A stretch of DNA of 64,000 nt from Aquabacterium sp. A7-Y (GCF_026153205.1 NZ_JAPFBW010000013.1:123340-187339), one strand, 5' to 3'. Counted from the stretch's first letter, positions 41,326 to 50,235 are shown. Translations and numbers: made by a program. The notes: generated by a model from the sequence alone, not told the origin.

Positions 41326-42579
41326 ATGAGCACTTCCCCCGATCAAGCGAGCACCTTCGAACTCACCATCGTCATGCCCTGCCTCAATGAAGCGGAGACT
41401 GTCGCACAGTGCGTGGGCAAAGGGCTGGCCTTTCTTCGCCGGGCAGGCGTCCACGGCGAGGTGCTCGTGGCCGACAACGGTTCCGCGGATGGCTCGCAGG
41501 CACTGGCTCTCGCTGCCGGCGCCCGCGTCGTACATGTCCAAGAGCGGGGCTACGGGGCCGCGCTGCTCGAAGGCATCAAGTCGGCTCAGAGTCGCTTCGT
41601 CATCATGGGCGACGCGGATGACAGCTACGACTTTTCAGCCCTCGACGGCCTCCTGACCGAGCTGCGTGGAGGCGCCGACCTGGTGATGGGGAACCGTTTT
41701 CTGGGAGGCATCCAGCCGGGCGCCATGCCGCTGCTTCACCGATATCTGGGGAATCCGGTGCTGAGCTTCATCGGACGCTTGCTCTACCGGGTGCCCGTGG
41801 GGGACTTCCATTGCGGCTTGCGAGGCTTCTCGCGCGAGGCTGTCATGCGGCTCAACCTGCATACCCCCGGTATGGAGTTCGCCAGCGAGATGGTGGTCAA
41901 GAGCGCTCTGCACGGCCTGAAGATCGCGGAGGTACCGGTGACGCTTTCGCCCGACGGCCGGTCGCGCCCTCCGCATCTCAGGACATGGCGCGACGGGTGG
42001 CGGCACTTGCGCTTCCTGTTGCTGTTCAGCCCGCGCTGGCTCTTCCTGGTGCCGGGTTTGCTGATGACCATGCTGGGCATCACGGGCTTTGCGACACTCG
42101 CCTTGCACGGGGTCAAGGTGGGGAACATCGGCCTGGACATTCACACCCTGGTCTACGCCGGCGCGAGTGTCGTCCTGGGCTACCAGATGCTGTTGTTCGC
42201 GGTGTTCTCGAAGTACCTCGGTATCACGCACGGCTGGCTGCCACCGGATGAACGGTTCGCCCGCCGTCTGAGCCGCCTGACGCTCGAGCGATGCCTGGTT
42301 TTAGCAGGAGCTCTCATGCTGGTCGGTATTTTGCTCAGCATCGAAGCCGTCGGAAGTTGGTCTGCGGCAGCGTTCGGGCCCTTGGATCCGAGCGTCACGA
42401 TGCGCTGGGTGGTGCCAGCGGTCACCGCCATGGCGCTCGGCGGAGAGTCCTTCCTCGCTGCCTTTTTCCTCGAGGCCCTCAGATTGGGTGAACGGGGCAA
42501 GCTAGCGAAACGTCCACTTCCTGTGGGTCAGGAAATTCAGCAGGAAGAAAAGAGCGGCCACGCAAACGCTTGCCAGTAG
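41326..42579 (+). CDS. GT2-family glycosyltransferase with C-terminal membrane helices
   Basis: 417 residues. The N-terminal GT-A domain (about 1-230) resembles dolichyl/polyprenyl-phosphate sugar transferases: ELTIVMPCLNEAETVAQCV, the DNGSADGS loop, MGDADDSYDF (DxD-type, about 97-106) and GNRFLGG. Four or so C-terminal membrane helices follow (about 240-400). Likely makes a lipid-linked sugar (undecaprenyl-phosphate sugar) for export by the GtrA-like protein. Starts 8 bp after the GT-C-like gene. The last 26 residues are encoded antisense to the gtrA-like 3' end (78-bp convergent overlap). Confidence 0.85.
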   Translation: MSTSPDQASTFELTIVMPCLNEAETVAQCVGKGLAFLRRAGVHGEVLVADNGSADGSQALALAAGARVVHVQERGYGAALLEGIKSAQSRFVIMGDADDSYDFSALDGLLTELRGGADLVMGNRFLGGIQPGAMPLLHRYLGNPVLSFIGRLLYRVPVGDFHCGLRGFSREAVMRLNLHTPGMEFASEMVVKSALHGLKIAEVPVTLSPDGRSRPPHLRTWRDGWRHLRFLLLFSPRWLFLVPGLLMTMLGITGFATLALHGVKVGNIGLDIHTLVYAGASVVLGYQMLLFAVFSKYLGITHGWLPPDERFARRLSRLTLERCLVLAGALMLVGILLSIEAVGSWSAAAFGPLDPSVTMRWVVPAVTAMALGGESFLAAFFLEALRLGERGKLAKRPLPVGQEIQQEEKSGHANACQ

Positions 42580-42897
42580 GTAGGGAAGACCGAGCCAGAA
42601 CACGGCAAATCCCATCAAGCCGACGTTCGCCATCAAGCTGAGTCCGCTGACCACAAGGAATCGTGTCAGGGAAGCCGCATAGGTGCGCCGCGCCTCCTTG
42701 AAGGCCAGGAGACGGGACAGATGATGGCCGATCGGGTTGATCAGGATGAAGCAGATGATGGTCGCACCAAGCACCGGCATGCCGGCATGTTCGACGAACA
42801 GCCACATCATCAGAAGGTTGAGCGCCAGGCACGATCCGCCCACCAGCCCATACCTGGCGAACTGCTCGACATCCTTACCTGCTGGACCGAACTTCAC
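42502..42897 (-). CDS. GtrA-family membrane protein
   Basis: 131 residues, four membrane helices, GtrA/DPMS-type: FARYGLVGGSCLALNLLMMWLF at the start and ALFFLLNFLTHRKWTF at the end, the most conserved part of the family. Proposed to flip undecaprenyl-phosphate-linked sugars across the inner membrane. The GTG start at 42895-42897 overlaps the stop of the oxidoreductase gene (GTGA), so the two are coupled. Its 3' end overlaps the GT2 gene on the other strand. Confidence 0.87.
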   Translation of the reverse strand: MKFGPAGKDVEQFARYGLVGGSCLALNLLMMWLFVEHAGMPVLGATIICFILINPIGHHLSRLLAFKEARRTYAASLTRFLVVSGLSLMANVGLMGFAVFWLGLPYLLASVCVAALFFLLNFLTHRKWTFR

Positions 42898-43943
42898 TCT
42901 GCCCGCTGCATCAAGTCGTGCTGCATCGACAGCACATCCAGGGCCGCCTTCGCGTCCATGCCAGCAGGCGGCACGCCGGTTCTCAGGGCCCGCGCAAAGC
43001 GGCCATACAGCTCGTTGTTGCCGTAGTCGAGCGTCCCCCGCAGGTGACGAACGCCCGACGTGAAGTGCTGCCCCCAATGTTGAAGGCTGGCAGCAAGGCT
43101 GGTTTTCAGAACGGTACCCGTCGTATGCATACCGTCGTTCGGCAGTGAGAGGTAGATATCCCGAAAAATATCGACGACGCCCATCCTTTTATCCCCGACC
43201 ACCGCCAGATGCCATTCCGAAAGGGGCGCAAGGAACTGCATGTCGATCGTGACCGGTATCTCTCTTCCACCCGCGTGGCACTCGAAAAATCCCTGAACCA
43301 TCGCCGGAGTACGTCGCGGCGAGTCGTGCACGACGATGGCGTTTTTCAAACGAATTTCGGCAGGAGAGAAGGCTCGCAGCAGATACAGAAGGTGAGGACT
43401 TTCATCATAGAAGAGCCCGAACGGAAGATCCTCGTACCAGCTCGGCAAACGGCGGCCTGGATTGCTCAACTGCATCGCGTGCACCCGATGGATGGTGCCC
43501 AAGGCTCCGCTGTCGATGTCCCGCCGGAGCGCCAATGCCGAGGTAGCGAACTGGAAGTTGTGAACCACGGCGAGAATGCGCGAAACCCGCTCGGCCTGCT
43601 CGACCATGCGACGGCCCTCATCCACGGACATTGCGAACGGCTTCTCGGTCAGCACGTGCAGACCTTGGTCGAGCGCCTGCTTGACCAAACCGAAGTGAGT
43701 CTGCGGTGGAGTGGCGATCGCGACGGCATGCGCCTGCCTCAACCATGGAACATCGTTGAGCGAGTAGGATTGCGCCCAATTCTTGAGCGACAGCTTGTTC
43801 GCCCAGTGCGCCGCCCTGCCATCATGGTGATCCACCACCCCAATAAGCTCGAACTCCTTGCTCCGTCGGAGGGCTGCCACATGGCGGTTCAATCCTACCC
43901 AGCCGAGGCCGACGACAACGATTGGAATCCGGGCAACGCTCAT
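42894..43943 (-). CDS. Gfo/Idh/MocA-family sugar oxidoreductase
   Basis: 349 residues. N-terminal NAD(P)-binding Rossmann fold (PIVVVGLGWVGLNRH; GxGxxG-like), the EKPFAM motif around residue 100 with the catalytic-site Lys, and a C-terminal alpha/beta domain with EDLPFGLFYDESPHLLYLL (about 170). Family members oxidise or reduce sugar or nucleotide-sugar rings, so this may prepare a rare sugar for the glycan. Coupled to the gtrA-like gene downstream and divergent from the GT1 gene with only 22 bp between start codons. Confidence 0.87.
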   Translation of the reverse strand: MSVARIPIVVVGLGWVGLNRHVAALRRSKEFELIGVVDHHDGRAAHWANKLSLKNWAQSYSLNDVPWLRQAHAVAIATPPQTHFGLVKQALDQGLHVLTEKPFAMSVDEGRRMVEQAERVSRILAVVHNFQFATSALALRRDIDSGALGTIHRVHAMQLSNPGRRLPSWYEDLPFGLFYDESPHLLYLLRAFSPAEIRLKNAIVVHDSPRRTPAMVQGFFECHAGGREIPVTIDMQFLAPLSEWHLAVVGDKRMGVVDIFRDIYLSLPNDGMHTTGTVLKTSLAASLQHWGQHFTSGVRHLRGTLDYGNNELYGRFARALRTGVPPAGMDAKAALDVLSMQHDLMQRAE

Positions 43944-43965
43944 CTATCGCCTACTGTGTACAAAG

Positions 43966-45156
43966 ATGAATGACTCAGAGCGGTCAAGTCCGCACCTGCA
44001 GGTGCTGATTGTCACTCATTACTTCTCCGATCACGGGGGCGGCATTGAGGCTGTGGCAGGGCAATTGGCTCGCCGCTTTGTCCAGCGCGGCGCATCGGTC
44101 ACATGGGCAGCCTCGGATACGGACGACCCGGCCGCCAATCGACAAGCAGGTATCAGGTGCGAGCCCATGCGCTCCTGGAATGCCGTCGAGAAGAAAATCG
44201 GCGTTCCCTTTCCTGTGTGGTCACCGCGAGCCTTGCTTCACCTTGTACAACTCATCAGGCGCGCAGATATCGTCATGTTTCATGACATCCTGTACCTACC
44301 CAACCTGATCGGTATGGTCGCAGCCCTGGTCGCGCGAACGCCATACCTCATCGTGCAGCACGTGGGGTTCGTGCCCTTCAAAAATCCTCTGCTGCGTCTG
44401 CTAGTGTCACTGGGGAATCGCACCGCAGGCCGGCTCGCGATGCGAAAGGCCGGCGCAGTTATTTTCATCAGCGATGTGGTTCGGGCCTATTTTTCTCGCT
44501 TCATCCCGTTGGGCAAACTGCATTGCGAGCTGATTGCCAACGGCGTCGACGGGGCGCTCTTCAAGCCTTCGCCGGCCAGCGGTCAAGCGGTCAGCACCCG
44601 CGCGGTTCATCATGCCCCTCCGTTCAGAAAGACGTTTCTTTTCGTCGGTCGTTTTGTCGAGAAGAAGGGACTCGCCCTGCTCCAAGCATTGGCTGAGCAG
44701 ATGCGGGACGTCAAGTGGCAGTTCGTCGGATGGGGCCCGATCGATCCCCGCATGTGGGGGCTGGAGAACGTCGAGGTGCTCGGCCGGTTGCCTCAGGAGC
44801 AACTCCCGCACTTGTACCGCATGGCAGATCTGCTGGTACTTCCCAGTCAGGGAGAAGGCTTTCCTCTGGTCGTGCAAGAAGCCATGGCCTGCGGCTTGCC
44901 GGTCGCGATTGCGACCGAGACAGCCACTGCGTTGCCTGGGGTCCCAGATGTCGTCTTTCATGCTCCCGTCGGGCAGCCCAATCACGATGTCGAGACATGG
45001 CTTGCACTACTTCAGCCTCTGCTAGAGGGAGAAACGCTGGCGCAACGCCGTTGGACCGCGGCCGCATTCGCCGAGAAGCATTGGTCATGGGAGGGAAGCG
45101 CCGATCGGCATCTTCGAGTGCTGTTAAGCCTGGTTGGATCAAAAAACAGCAAGTAG
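43966..45156 (+). CDS. GT1/GT4-family glycosyltransferase
   Basis: 396 residues, cytosolic GT-B fold retaining transferase. N-domain: LIVTHYFSDHGGGIEAVAGQLARRF (glycine-rich loop, about 13-37) and IANGVD (about 190). C-domain: FVGRFVEKKGLALLQAL (about 226-242) and the donor-site motif PSQGEGFPLVVQEAMACGLPVA (about 297-318) with the EX7E glutamates. Starts MNDSERSSP at ATG 43966. Rather A/T-rich for the window. Acts with the GT2, GT-C and oxidoreductase genes in building the glycan. Confidence 0.9.
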   Translation: MNDSERSSPHLQVLIVTHYFSDHGGGIEAVAGQLARRFVQRGASVTWAASDTDDPAANRQAGIRCEPMRSWNAVEKKIGVPFPVWSPRALLHLVQLIRRADIVMFHDILYLPNLIGMVAALVARTPYLIVQHVGFVPFKNPLLRLLVSLGNRTAGRLAMRKAGAVIFISDVVRAYFSRFIPLGKLHCELIANGVDGALFKPSPASGQAVSTRAVHHAPPFRKTFLFVGRFVEKKGLALLQALAEQMRDVKWQFVGWGPIDPRMWGLENVEVLGRLPQEQLPHLYRMADLLVLPSQGEGFPLVVQEAMACGLPVAIATETATALPGVPDVVFHAPVGQPNHDVETWLALLQPLLEGETLAQRRWTAAAFAEKHWSWEGSADRHLRVLLSLVGSKNSK

Positions 45157-45306
45157 CCGTCCCATTGAAGGGATCTGCTTCACCGTGACTGGCCTGTCGA
45201 TTGCCGAGCGATCCGTTAGGCTGCCGACATCCGTCAACGGCTCACCCCAGACACCCGACCGACGCGGCTGGTCGACCTTTCCCGCCTTTCCTGCAAAATC
45301 CGCCCT

Positions 45307-47025
45307 GTGCAAGTGTCCGTTCCCCCTCGCGCCTGGCTCTGGATCATCGCCTTCGCCGCTCCCACCTGGGTCGCGTATTCCCAAGCCCCGATCACCGTCT
45401 TCTACAACGCCGCGTTGAGCGTCTTCGGCGTCGGTCTCCTGTTGCTGCTGCTGCCGGCTTGGCGCGGAAGCTGGGCCGGCCCCGGCGCGTTCGCCGTTTC
45501 AACCGCGGCAGCCGCCTGGCTCGCATGGCAGGTCACGCCGCTGAACGCGCTGCTGCTGGCCGGGGCGGCCGCGGTGCTGACGGCCGGCTTCTGCCTGTCG
45601 CGCAACGACGCGGCGGTTGCCATGCGCGGTCTGGCGTTCGCTGGGCTCGGTGCCGGCGTGCTGAGCGCGCTGATCGGCTTGAGCCAGTACGTCGCCCCCG
45701 ATCTCCTGCCACGCTGGCTCGTCGCCATGCCAGCCACTGCGGGGCGCGCGGTCGGCAATCTCCGGCAGCCCAATCAGCTCGCCACCTTGCTGATGCTCGC
45801 CATCTGTGCGCTGGCCTGGATGGGCAGCGTGCAGCGCTGGCGATGGCAGGCGCTGCTGCCGGTGCAGGCGCTGCTGGTGCTAGGCGTGGTGTTGACCAGT
45901 TCTCGCATGGGCTGGCTGATGATCGGCATGACCGTGCTGTGGGGGGTCTTCGACCGTCGCCTGAGTCGCCCGGTGCGCGGCATGCTGATCTTCGCGGCGC
46001 CGGCTGCGGCCCTCGCGACCGCGCTGGCATGGGCCTGGGGGCATTGGGGCGGGGTGACCTATTTCGGCGAGGCCCGGCTGGCAACCCAGAGCGACATCAG
46101 CAGCTCGCGTTTCGGCATCTGGTCCAACACGTTGGAGCTGATTCGCCGCCACCCGATCTCGGGCGTCGGCTGGGGGGACTTCAACTTCGCCTGGAGCCTG
46201 ACACCCTTTCCCGGCCGCCCGATCGCGTTTTTCGATCACACCCACCATCTGGTGCTGCAGCTCGCCGTGGAACTGGGGCTGCCTTTCACGGCCGCGCTGA
46301 TCGCGCTGTTCTGCTGGACGCTCTGGCACGCGCGCCGCGGCGTGCACGCGGTGGACGAGGTTCGCGCCGTCACGGCCCGGGTCGCCCTGATGATGGTGGC
46401 CCTCGTGCTCCTGCACAGCCTGCTGGAGTACCCCTTGTGGTACCCGTATTTCCTCTTTCCGACCGCGTTCGCGCTGGGCATCTACCTGGGCACGGGCTGG
46501 CCGGCGACGACGCCAGCCGCTTCCCCGGACACAGCCACCGTGGCTCGCTCGGGGCAGCTGCTGCAAGCCACCGTACGGGCCGCAGGCGTTCTGATGGTGC
46601 TCGGGTCGCTGTATGCGGTGTGGGACTACCAGCGTATCGTCCAGATTTTTGCGCCCTATGGCGCCACCGGGGAACGCCCCTTGGCCGAGCGCATCAGGGA
46701 AGGCCAGAAGAGCTGGCTGTTCGGCCACCACGCCGATTACGCCGCCGTGACCACCGCGCGGCACCCCTCCCAGGTTTTCGCCGCGTTCGAGCGCCCCTTG
46801 CACAAGCTGATCGATGCACGGCTGATGGTGGCCTACATCAAGGCCCTCACGGAGCGCGGCGAGGACGCGAAGGCGGCCTATGTCGCGCAGCGGCTGCGCG
46901 AATTCCGGCATCCCCTGGGACAGGAGTTTCTGGCGGCTTGCGATGATCCGGCGCCGATGTCGAAGCAGCCACCGCCGCAGTGCGACACGCGCATGCCCCC
47001 GCTGGGGTTCGAGGATTTCCGCTGA
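45307..47025 (+). CDS. pglL: PglL-like O-oligosaccharyltransferase
   Basis: 572 residues, about eleven membrane helices with a large periplasmic loop: the Wzy_C/O-antigen ligase fold. Motifs fit PglL-type pilin/protein O-oligosaccharyltransferases: GNLRQPNQLATLL (about 155), TSSRMGWL (about 200), and the loop SRFGIWSNTLELIRRHPISG with FFDHTHHLVLQLAVELG (about 265-325), including the key His. The GTG start at 45307 has a second GTG two codons later. It precedes moaC as in Burkholderia, where the PglL gene lies between pilin and moaC. Likely transfers the lipid-linked glycan made by the island to pilin and other periplasmic proteins. Its stop abuts the moaC stop. Confidence 0.86.
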   Translation: MQVSVPPRAWLWIIAFAAPTWVAYSQAPITVFYNAALSVFGVGLLLLLLPAWRGSWAGPGAFAVSTAAAAWLAWQVTPLNALLLAGAAAVLTAGFCLSRNDAAVAMRGLAFAGLGAGVLSALIGLSQYVAPDLLPRWLVAMPATAGRAVGNLRQPNQLATLLMLAICALAWMGSVQRWRWQALLPVQALLVLGVVLTSSRMGWLMIGMTVLWGVFDRRLSRPVRGMLIFAAPAAALATALAWAWGHWGGVTYFGEARLATQSDISSSRFGIWSNTLELIRRHPISGVGWGDFNFAWSLTPFPGRPIAFFDHTHHLVLQLAVELGLPFTAALIALFCWTLWHARRGVHAVDEVRAVTARVALMMVALVLLHSLLEYPLWYPYFLFPTAFALGIYLGTGWPATTPAASPDTATVARSGQLLQATVRAAGVLMVLGSLYAVWDYQRIVQIFAPYGATGERPLAERIREGQKSWLFGHHADYAAVTTARHPSQVFAAFERPLHKLIDARLMVAYIKALTERGEDAKAAYVAQRLREFRHPLGQEFLAACDDPAPMSKQPPPQCDTRMPPLGFEDFR

Positions 47026-47538
47026 TCAGGCCGGCGGCGCGAGGTAGGAACCGGACTTGCCGCCGTGCTTCTCCAGCAGGCGGATGCCGCCCATCGTCAT
47101 GCCCCGGTCGACCGCCTTGCACATGTCGTAGATCGTGAGCAGGCCGACCTGCACCGCTGTCAGGGCTTCCATCTCCACCCCGGTGCGGCCCAAAGTTTCA
47201 GCCTGCACCCGGCATTCGACGCGCGACTTTGCCGCGTCGATGCGGAACTCGACCGCCACGCGGGTCAAGGGCAGCGGATGGCACAGCGGCACCAGGTCGG
47301 CGGTCCGCTTCGCGCCCTGGATGGCGGCGATGCGCGCGATGCCGAGCACGTCGCCCTTCTTGGCACTGCCCGTTTCGATGAGCCGCAGCGTCGCCGGCTC
47401 CATCTCGATAAAACCTTGCGCCAGCGCGATGCGATGCGTCTCGTCCTTGGACGAGACGTCGACCATGTGCGCTTCGCCGCGGGCATCGAAATGCGTGAGG
47501 CCGGCACCCGCATCGGAGGGAGAAATGGGAGGGTTCAT
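47026..47538 (-). CDS. moaC: Cyclic pyranopterin monophosphate synthase MoaC
   Basis: 170 residues, molybdenum-cofactor biosynthesis step after MoaA (forms cyclic pyranopterin monophosphate). Family motifs [32 protein letters not shown] (about 84-94) and [26 protein letters not shown] are intact. The stop codon shares the palindrome TGATCA with the stop of pglL on the other strand, with no bases between the genes. Confidence 0.97.
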   Translation of the reverse strand: MNPPISPSDAGAGLTHFDARGEAHMVDVSSKDETHRIALAQGFIEMEPATLRLIETGSAKKGDVLGIARIAAIQGAKRTADLVPLCHPLPLTRVAVEFRIDAAKSRVECRVQAETLGRTGVEMEALTAVQVGLLTIYDMCKAVDRGMTMGGIRLLEKHGGKSGSYLAPPA

Positions 47539-47640
47539 GGCTTTGGCATCATAACGAGCCGCGGGCGTAGTGAACTACGCCCCCTTCGACGGCTTCTAAC
47601 TAGCCTCGCGCTCGCCGCAGCGCCGCAGCCTGGAGTGCAT

Positions 47641-49191
47641 TTGAAACACGCCTTCGTCCGCCGCCGCTTCGCCTGGATCCCGCTGGCCCTCTGCGTGGCT
47701 CTGACCTTGCCGGCCGCGCCGGGGCTGACCCCGCCCGCTCAGGCCCAGAACAACCTCCCCGCCCTCGGCGACAGCGTCTCCGGGGAGTTCGGCGTCGGCG
47801 CCGAGCGGCAGCTCGGGGACCGCATCATGGAGCAGGTCCGGCGCGATCCGCAGTACCACGACGACCCGGTGCTGGGCGACTACCTGCAGTCCCTCTGGCA
47901 GCCGCTGCTGAGCGCGGCGCGCGCCCGCGGCGAGCTGTCGTCCGAGCTCGACGACCGCTTCGCCTGGCAGGCCTTCCTGGTGCGCGACCGCACCGTCAAC
48001 GCCTTCGCGCTGCCGGGCGGTTTCGTCGGGGTCCATCTGGGGCTGATCGCGACCACCGCGAGCCGCGACGAAATCGCCTCGGTGCTGGCCCACGAACTCT
48101 CGCACGTCACCCAGCGCCACATCGCGCGCAGCCTCGTGAAGAGCAAGCAGCAGTCGCTGGTGGCGCTGGCCTCGATGATCGTCGGCATGCTGGCCGCGGC
48201 GCGCAGCCCGGAAGCCGCCAATGCCCTCATCACCGGCGGGCAGGCGGTCGCCCTGCAGGGCCAGCTCAACTTCTCGCGCGACATGGAGCGCGAAGCCGAC
48301 CGCATCGGCTTCGGCGTGCTGGAGCAGGCCGGCTTCTCGCCGGCCGGCATGGCCAGCATGTTCGAGCGTCTGCAGCAAAGCTCGCGCCTCAACGACAGCG
48401 GCGCCTACCCCTACCTGCGCACCCACCCGCTCACCGGCGAGCGCATCGGCGAAGCCCGCGCGCGCAGCGCAGTGGCGGCCATCACCCCCTCGCGGGGCGG
48501 TCTGGAACACGCCTTGATGCAGGCGCGCGCCCGGGTGCAGATGGACACGCGGCCGGACGTGCTGCGCGAATGGATACGCCAGGCCGATCCGGCCTCCGAC
48601 AAGCCGGCCGAGCGTCTGCTGGCCGAGGCCACCAAGGCCCAGGCCGCCACGCTGCTGCGCGACTGGGCCACTGCCGACGCCGCCTTCGCGCGGGCCGAGC
48701 CGCTCGCCAAGGGCGACAGCCGGGCCAGCCGCGGCCTTGCTTTTGTGCGAGCCGAGTCCTGGCTGGCACGCGGTGACACCGGCCGTGCCGAAGCGGCGCT
48801 GGCCGCTGTGCGCGGCGACGGCTCCAGAGCCAGCGAGCTGATGTCGGCCCGCGTCGCGCTGGCGTCGCCGGCCAACAGCCCGGCCCTGCGGCGTGCCACC
48901 GAGGAGTTGCAAACCTGGGTCGCGATGCACGGCGCCGACACCCAGGCCTGGGAGCTGCTTGCCGCCGCCTGGGAGCGCAGCGGCAAGCCCTTGCGTGCAG
49001 TGCAGGCTCAGGCCGAGGCGCGTTACACCGTGGGTGACCTGCAGGGCGCGATGGACCGGCTGAAGTCGGCCCAGAAGCTGGCGCGCGAGCCGGGCCAAGG
49101 CGATTTCATCGAGGCCTCGGTGATCGATGCGCGGCTGCGTCAGCTGCAAGCCCAGTGGCGCCAGCGCGTCAAGGAAGAAGCCGGGTCGTGA
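47641..49191 (+). CDS. M48 metalloprotease with TPR region (BepA/YfgC-like)
   Basis: About 516 residues, periplasmic zinc protease/chaperone of outer-membrane beta-barrel assembly. TTG at 47641 is the likely start since GGAG lies 5 bp before it; an in-frame GTG at 47635 is an alternative. A signal peptide ends near PPAQAQN (about 36). Zinc site: HELSH at 151-155 and the ExxxD segment DMEREADRIGF (about 214-224). The C-terminal half (about 290-515) is Ala/Arg/Leu-rich helical TPR repeats. It is divergent from moaC. Confidence 0.9.
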   Translation: MKHAFVRRRFAWIPLALCVALTLPAAPGLTPPAQAQNNLPALGDSVSGEFGVGAERQLGDRIMEQVRRDPQYHDDPVLGDYLQSLWQPLLSAARARGELSSELDDRFAWQAFLVRDRTVNAFALPGGFVGVHLGLIATTASRDEIASVLAHELSHVTQRHIARSLVKSKQQSLVALASMIVGMLAAARSPEAANALITGGQAVALQGQLNFSRDMEREADRIGFGVLEQAGFSPAGMASMFERLQQSSRLNDSGAYPYLRTHPLTGERIGEARARSAVAAITPSRGGLEHALMQARARVQMDTRPDVLREWIRQADPASDKPAERLLAEATKAQAATLLRDWATADAAFARAEPLAKGDSRASRGLAFVRAESWLARGDTGRAEAALAAVRGDGSRASELMSARVALASPANSPALRRATEELQTWVAMHGADTQAWELLAAAWERSGKPLRAVQAQAEARYTVGDLQGAMDRLKSAQKLAREPGQGDFIEASVIDARLRQLQAQWRQRVKEEAGS

Positions 49192-49204
49192 AGGACCGCG
49201 GCCG

Positions 49205-49558
49205 CTACTTGCGCTCGAACAGGCGATCGAGCGCGGCCTCGATCACGACACCCAGCACGGTGTAGAGGATGGAGCCGATCAGCGCGGCACCGAAGCCGGA
49301 GACGTTCAAGCCGTCCAGCAGGTTCGCCGCGAAGTAGAACATCAGCGCGTTGATGACGAAGAGGAAGAGCCCCAGGGTCAGCAGCGTGATCGGCAAGGTC
49401 AGCAAGGTGAGCACCGGGCGCACCACCGCGTTGAGCAGGCCGAGCACCAGGGCCGCGAGCAGCGCCGAGCCGAAGCTGCGCACCTCGACGCCCGGATAGA
49501 GCTGGGTCACCAGCAGCAGGGCCGCGGCGAGCAGGAACCAACGTGCCAGGATCTTCAT
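49205..49558 (-). CDS. Phage holin family 4-like membrane protein (YvlD type)
   Basis: 117 residues with four membrane helices, of the Phage_holin_4_2/YvlD family (ARWFLLAAALLLVTQLYPG start, LLNAVVRPVLTLLTLPITLLTLGLF middle). These are widespread chromosomal proteins of unknown role; despite the name there is no phage context here. Converges with the M48 gene with 13 bp between. Confidence 0.85.
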   Translation of the reverse strand: MKILARWFLLAAALLLVTQLYPGVEVRSFGSALLAALVLGLLNAVVRPVLTLLTLPITLLTLGLFLFVINALMFYFAANLLDGLNVSGFGAALIGSILYTVLGVVIEAALDRLFERK

Positions 49559-49618
49559 GGCGCGGAGAATACCACCCGCGCTCCCGAAAGAAGCGGGCCG
49601 CGCGCCGCCGGCCGGCGC

Positions 49619-49996
49619 TCAGGGCCCCGCTTGCGGCCGCGGTCGAGCCCGCTCGGCCGTCCCGCGCGAGTCGTCCAGCTTGGGGCGGCGCACGTCGATG
49701 AGCCGGTCGGGCCGCAACTCGTCCATCAGTTCCTGCAAGGGACCCTTGGCGACCTGCGGCTCGGCGTCGACCCCGCGCTGTGCCAGCCAGGGCTGCATCT
49801 GCGAGAACAGCTTGGCGGCCCACTTGCTGCGCCAGTGCTCGCGCGAGCCGTGCGACATCCATTTGGACGCGCGGTGGGTCAGACGGGGCGCACAGGCCAC
49901 CAGCACGCAACGGCCGCCCTGCACATCGCCCAGCCGGGCGGCCAGGTGCTGTTGCGCGTGAGCCGGGTCGTCCAACAACACGACGATCTTTTTCAT
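49619..49996 (-). CDS. Protein of unknown function
   Basis: 125 residues. It begins MKKIVVLLDDPAHAQQHLAA, a beta-strand/loop pattern reminiscent of universal-stress-type nucleotide-binding folds. A basic Trp-containing segment (HRASKWMSHGSREHWRSKW, about 41-59) and a Pro/Arg-rich end follow. No signal peptide or membrane helix. It lies 60 bp upstream of the holin-like gene on the same strand. No firm family; function not assigned. Confidence 0.55.
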   Translation of the reverse strand: MKKIVVLLDDPAHAQQHLAARLGDVQGGRCVLVACAPRLTHRASKWMSHGSREHWRSKWAAKLFSQMQPWLAQRGVDAEPQVAKGPLQELMDELRPDRLIDVRRPKLDDSRGTAERARPRPQAGP

Positions 49997-50104
49997 GTCA
50001 GCCCCATCGTCAGCTTGTGAAGCCCCAGTCTGCCCCGTGTCCGTCCCGGGCGCAAAAGCCCCCGGGCTTGCCAGGACTTCGTGGCTGACCGAAAATCCGC
50101 GCTG

Positions 50105-50235
50105 TCAAAAGGGGAGTAGCACACGGTTCCCGCCGTGGCGGCATCCCGTCAGTACGGTCACTCCAGCCATGGAGCGCCCGGGACCCGCAAAGGCTCCGTC
50201 CGCCAGGACGCGGCCTCCCCCGCAAGACCTTTTGG
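50105..50235 (+). promoter_or_regulatory. yybP-ykoY (Mn2+) riboswitch upstream of alx
   Basis: The leader has the conserved landmarks of this class: AAAAGGGGAGTAGC at 50107-50120, an internal CCGTCAGTACGG at about 50146-50157, and a 3' segment CGCAAGACCTTTT at 50221-50233. AAAAGG (50107-50112) can pair with CCTTTT (50228-50233) to close the P1 stem. It ends about 30 bp before the alx start, whose GGAG site is at about 50255. Known members bind Mn2+ and switch on Mn2+ exporters. Confidence 0.85.

Noticed and set aside
47065..47640. N-terminal extension of the M48 protease frame
   Set aside because: It runs antisense through moaC; the signal peptide and ribosome site support a start at 47641.
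49205..49558. Prophage remnant suggested by a holin-family protein
   Set aside because: No other phage genes, integrase or att-like repeats are nearby; this family is common on chromosomes.
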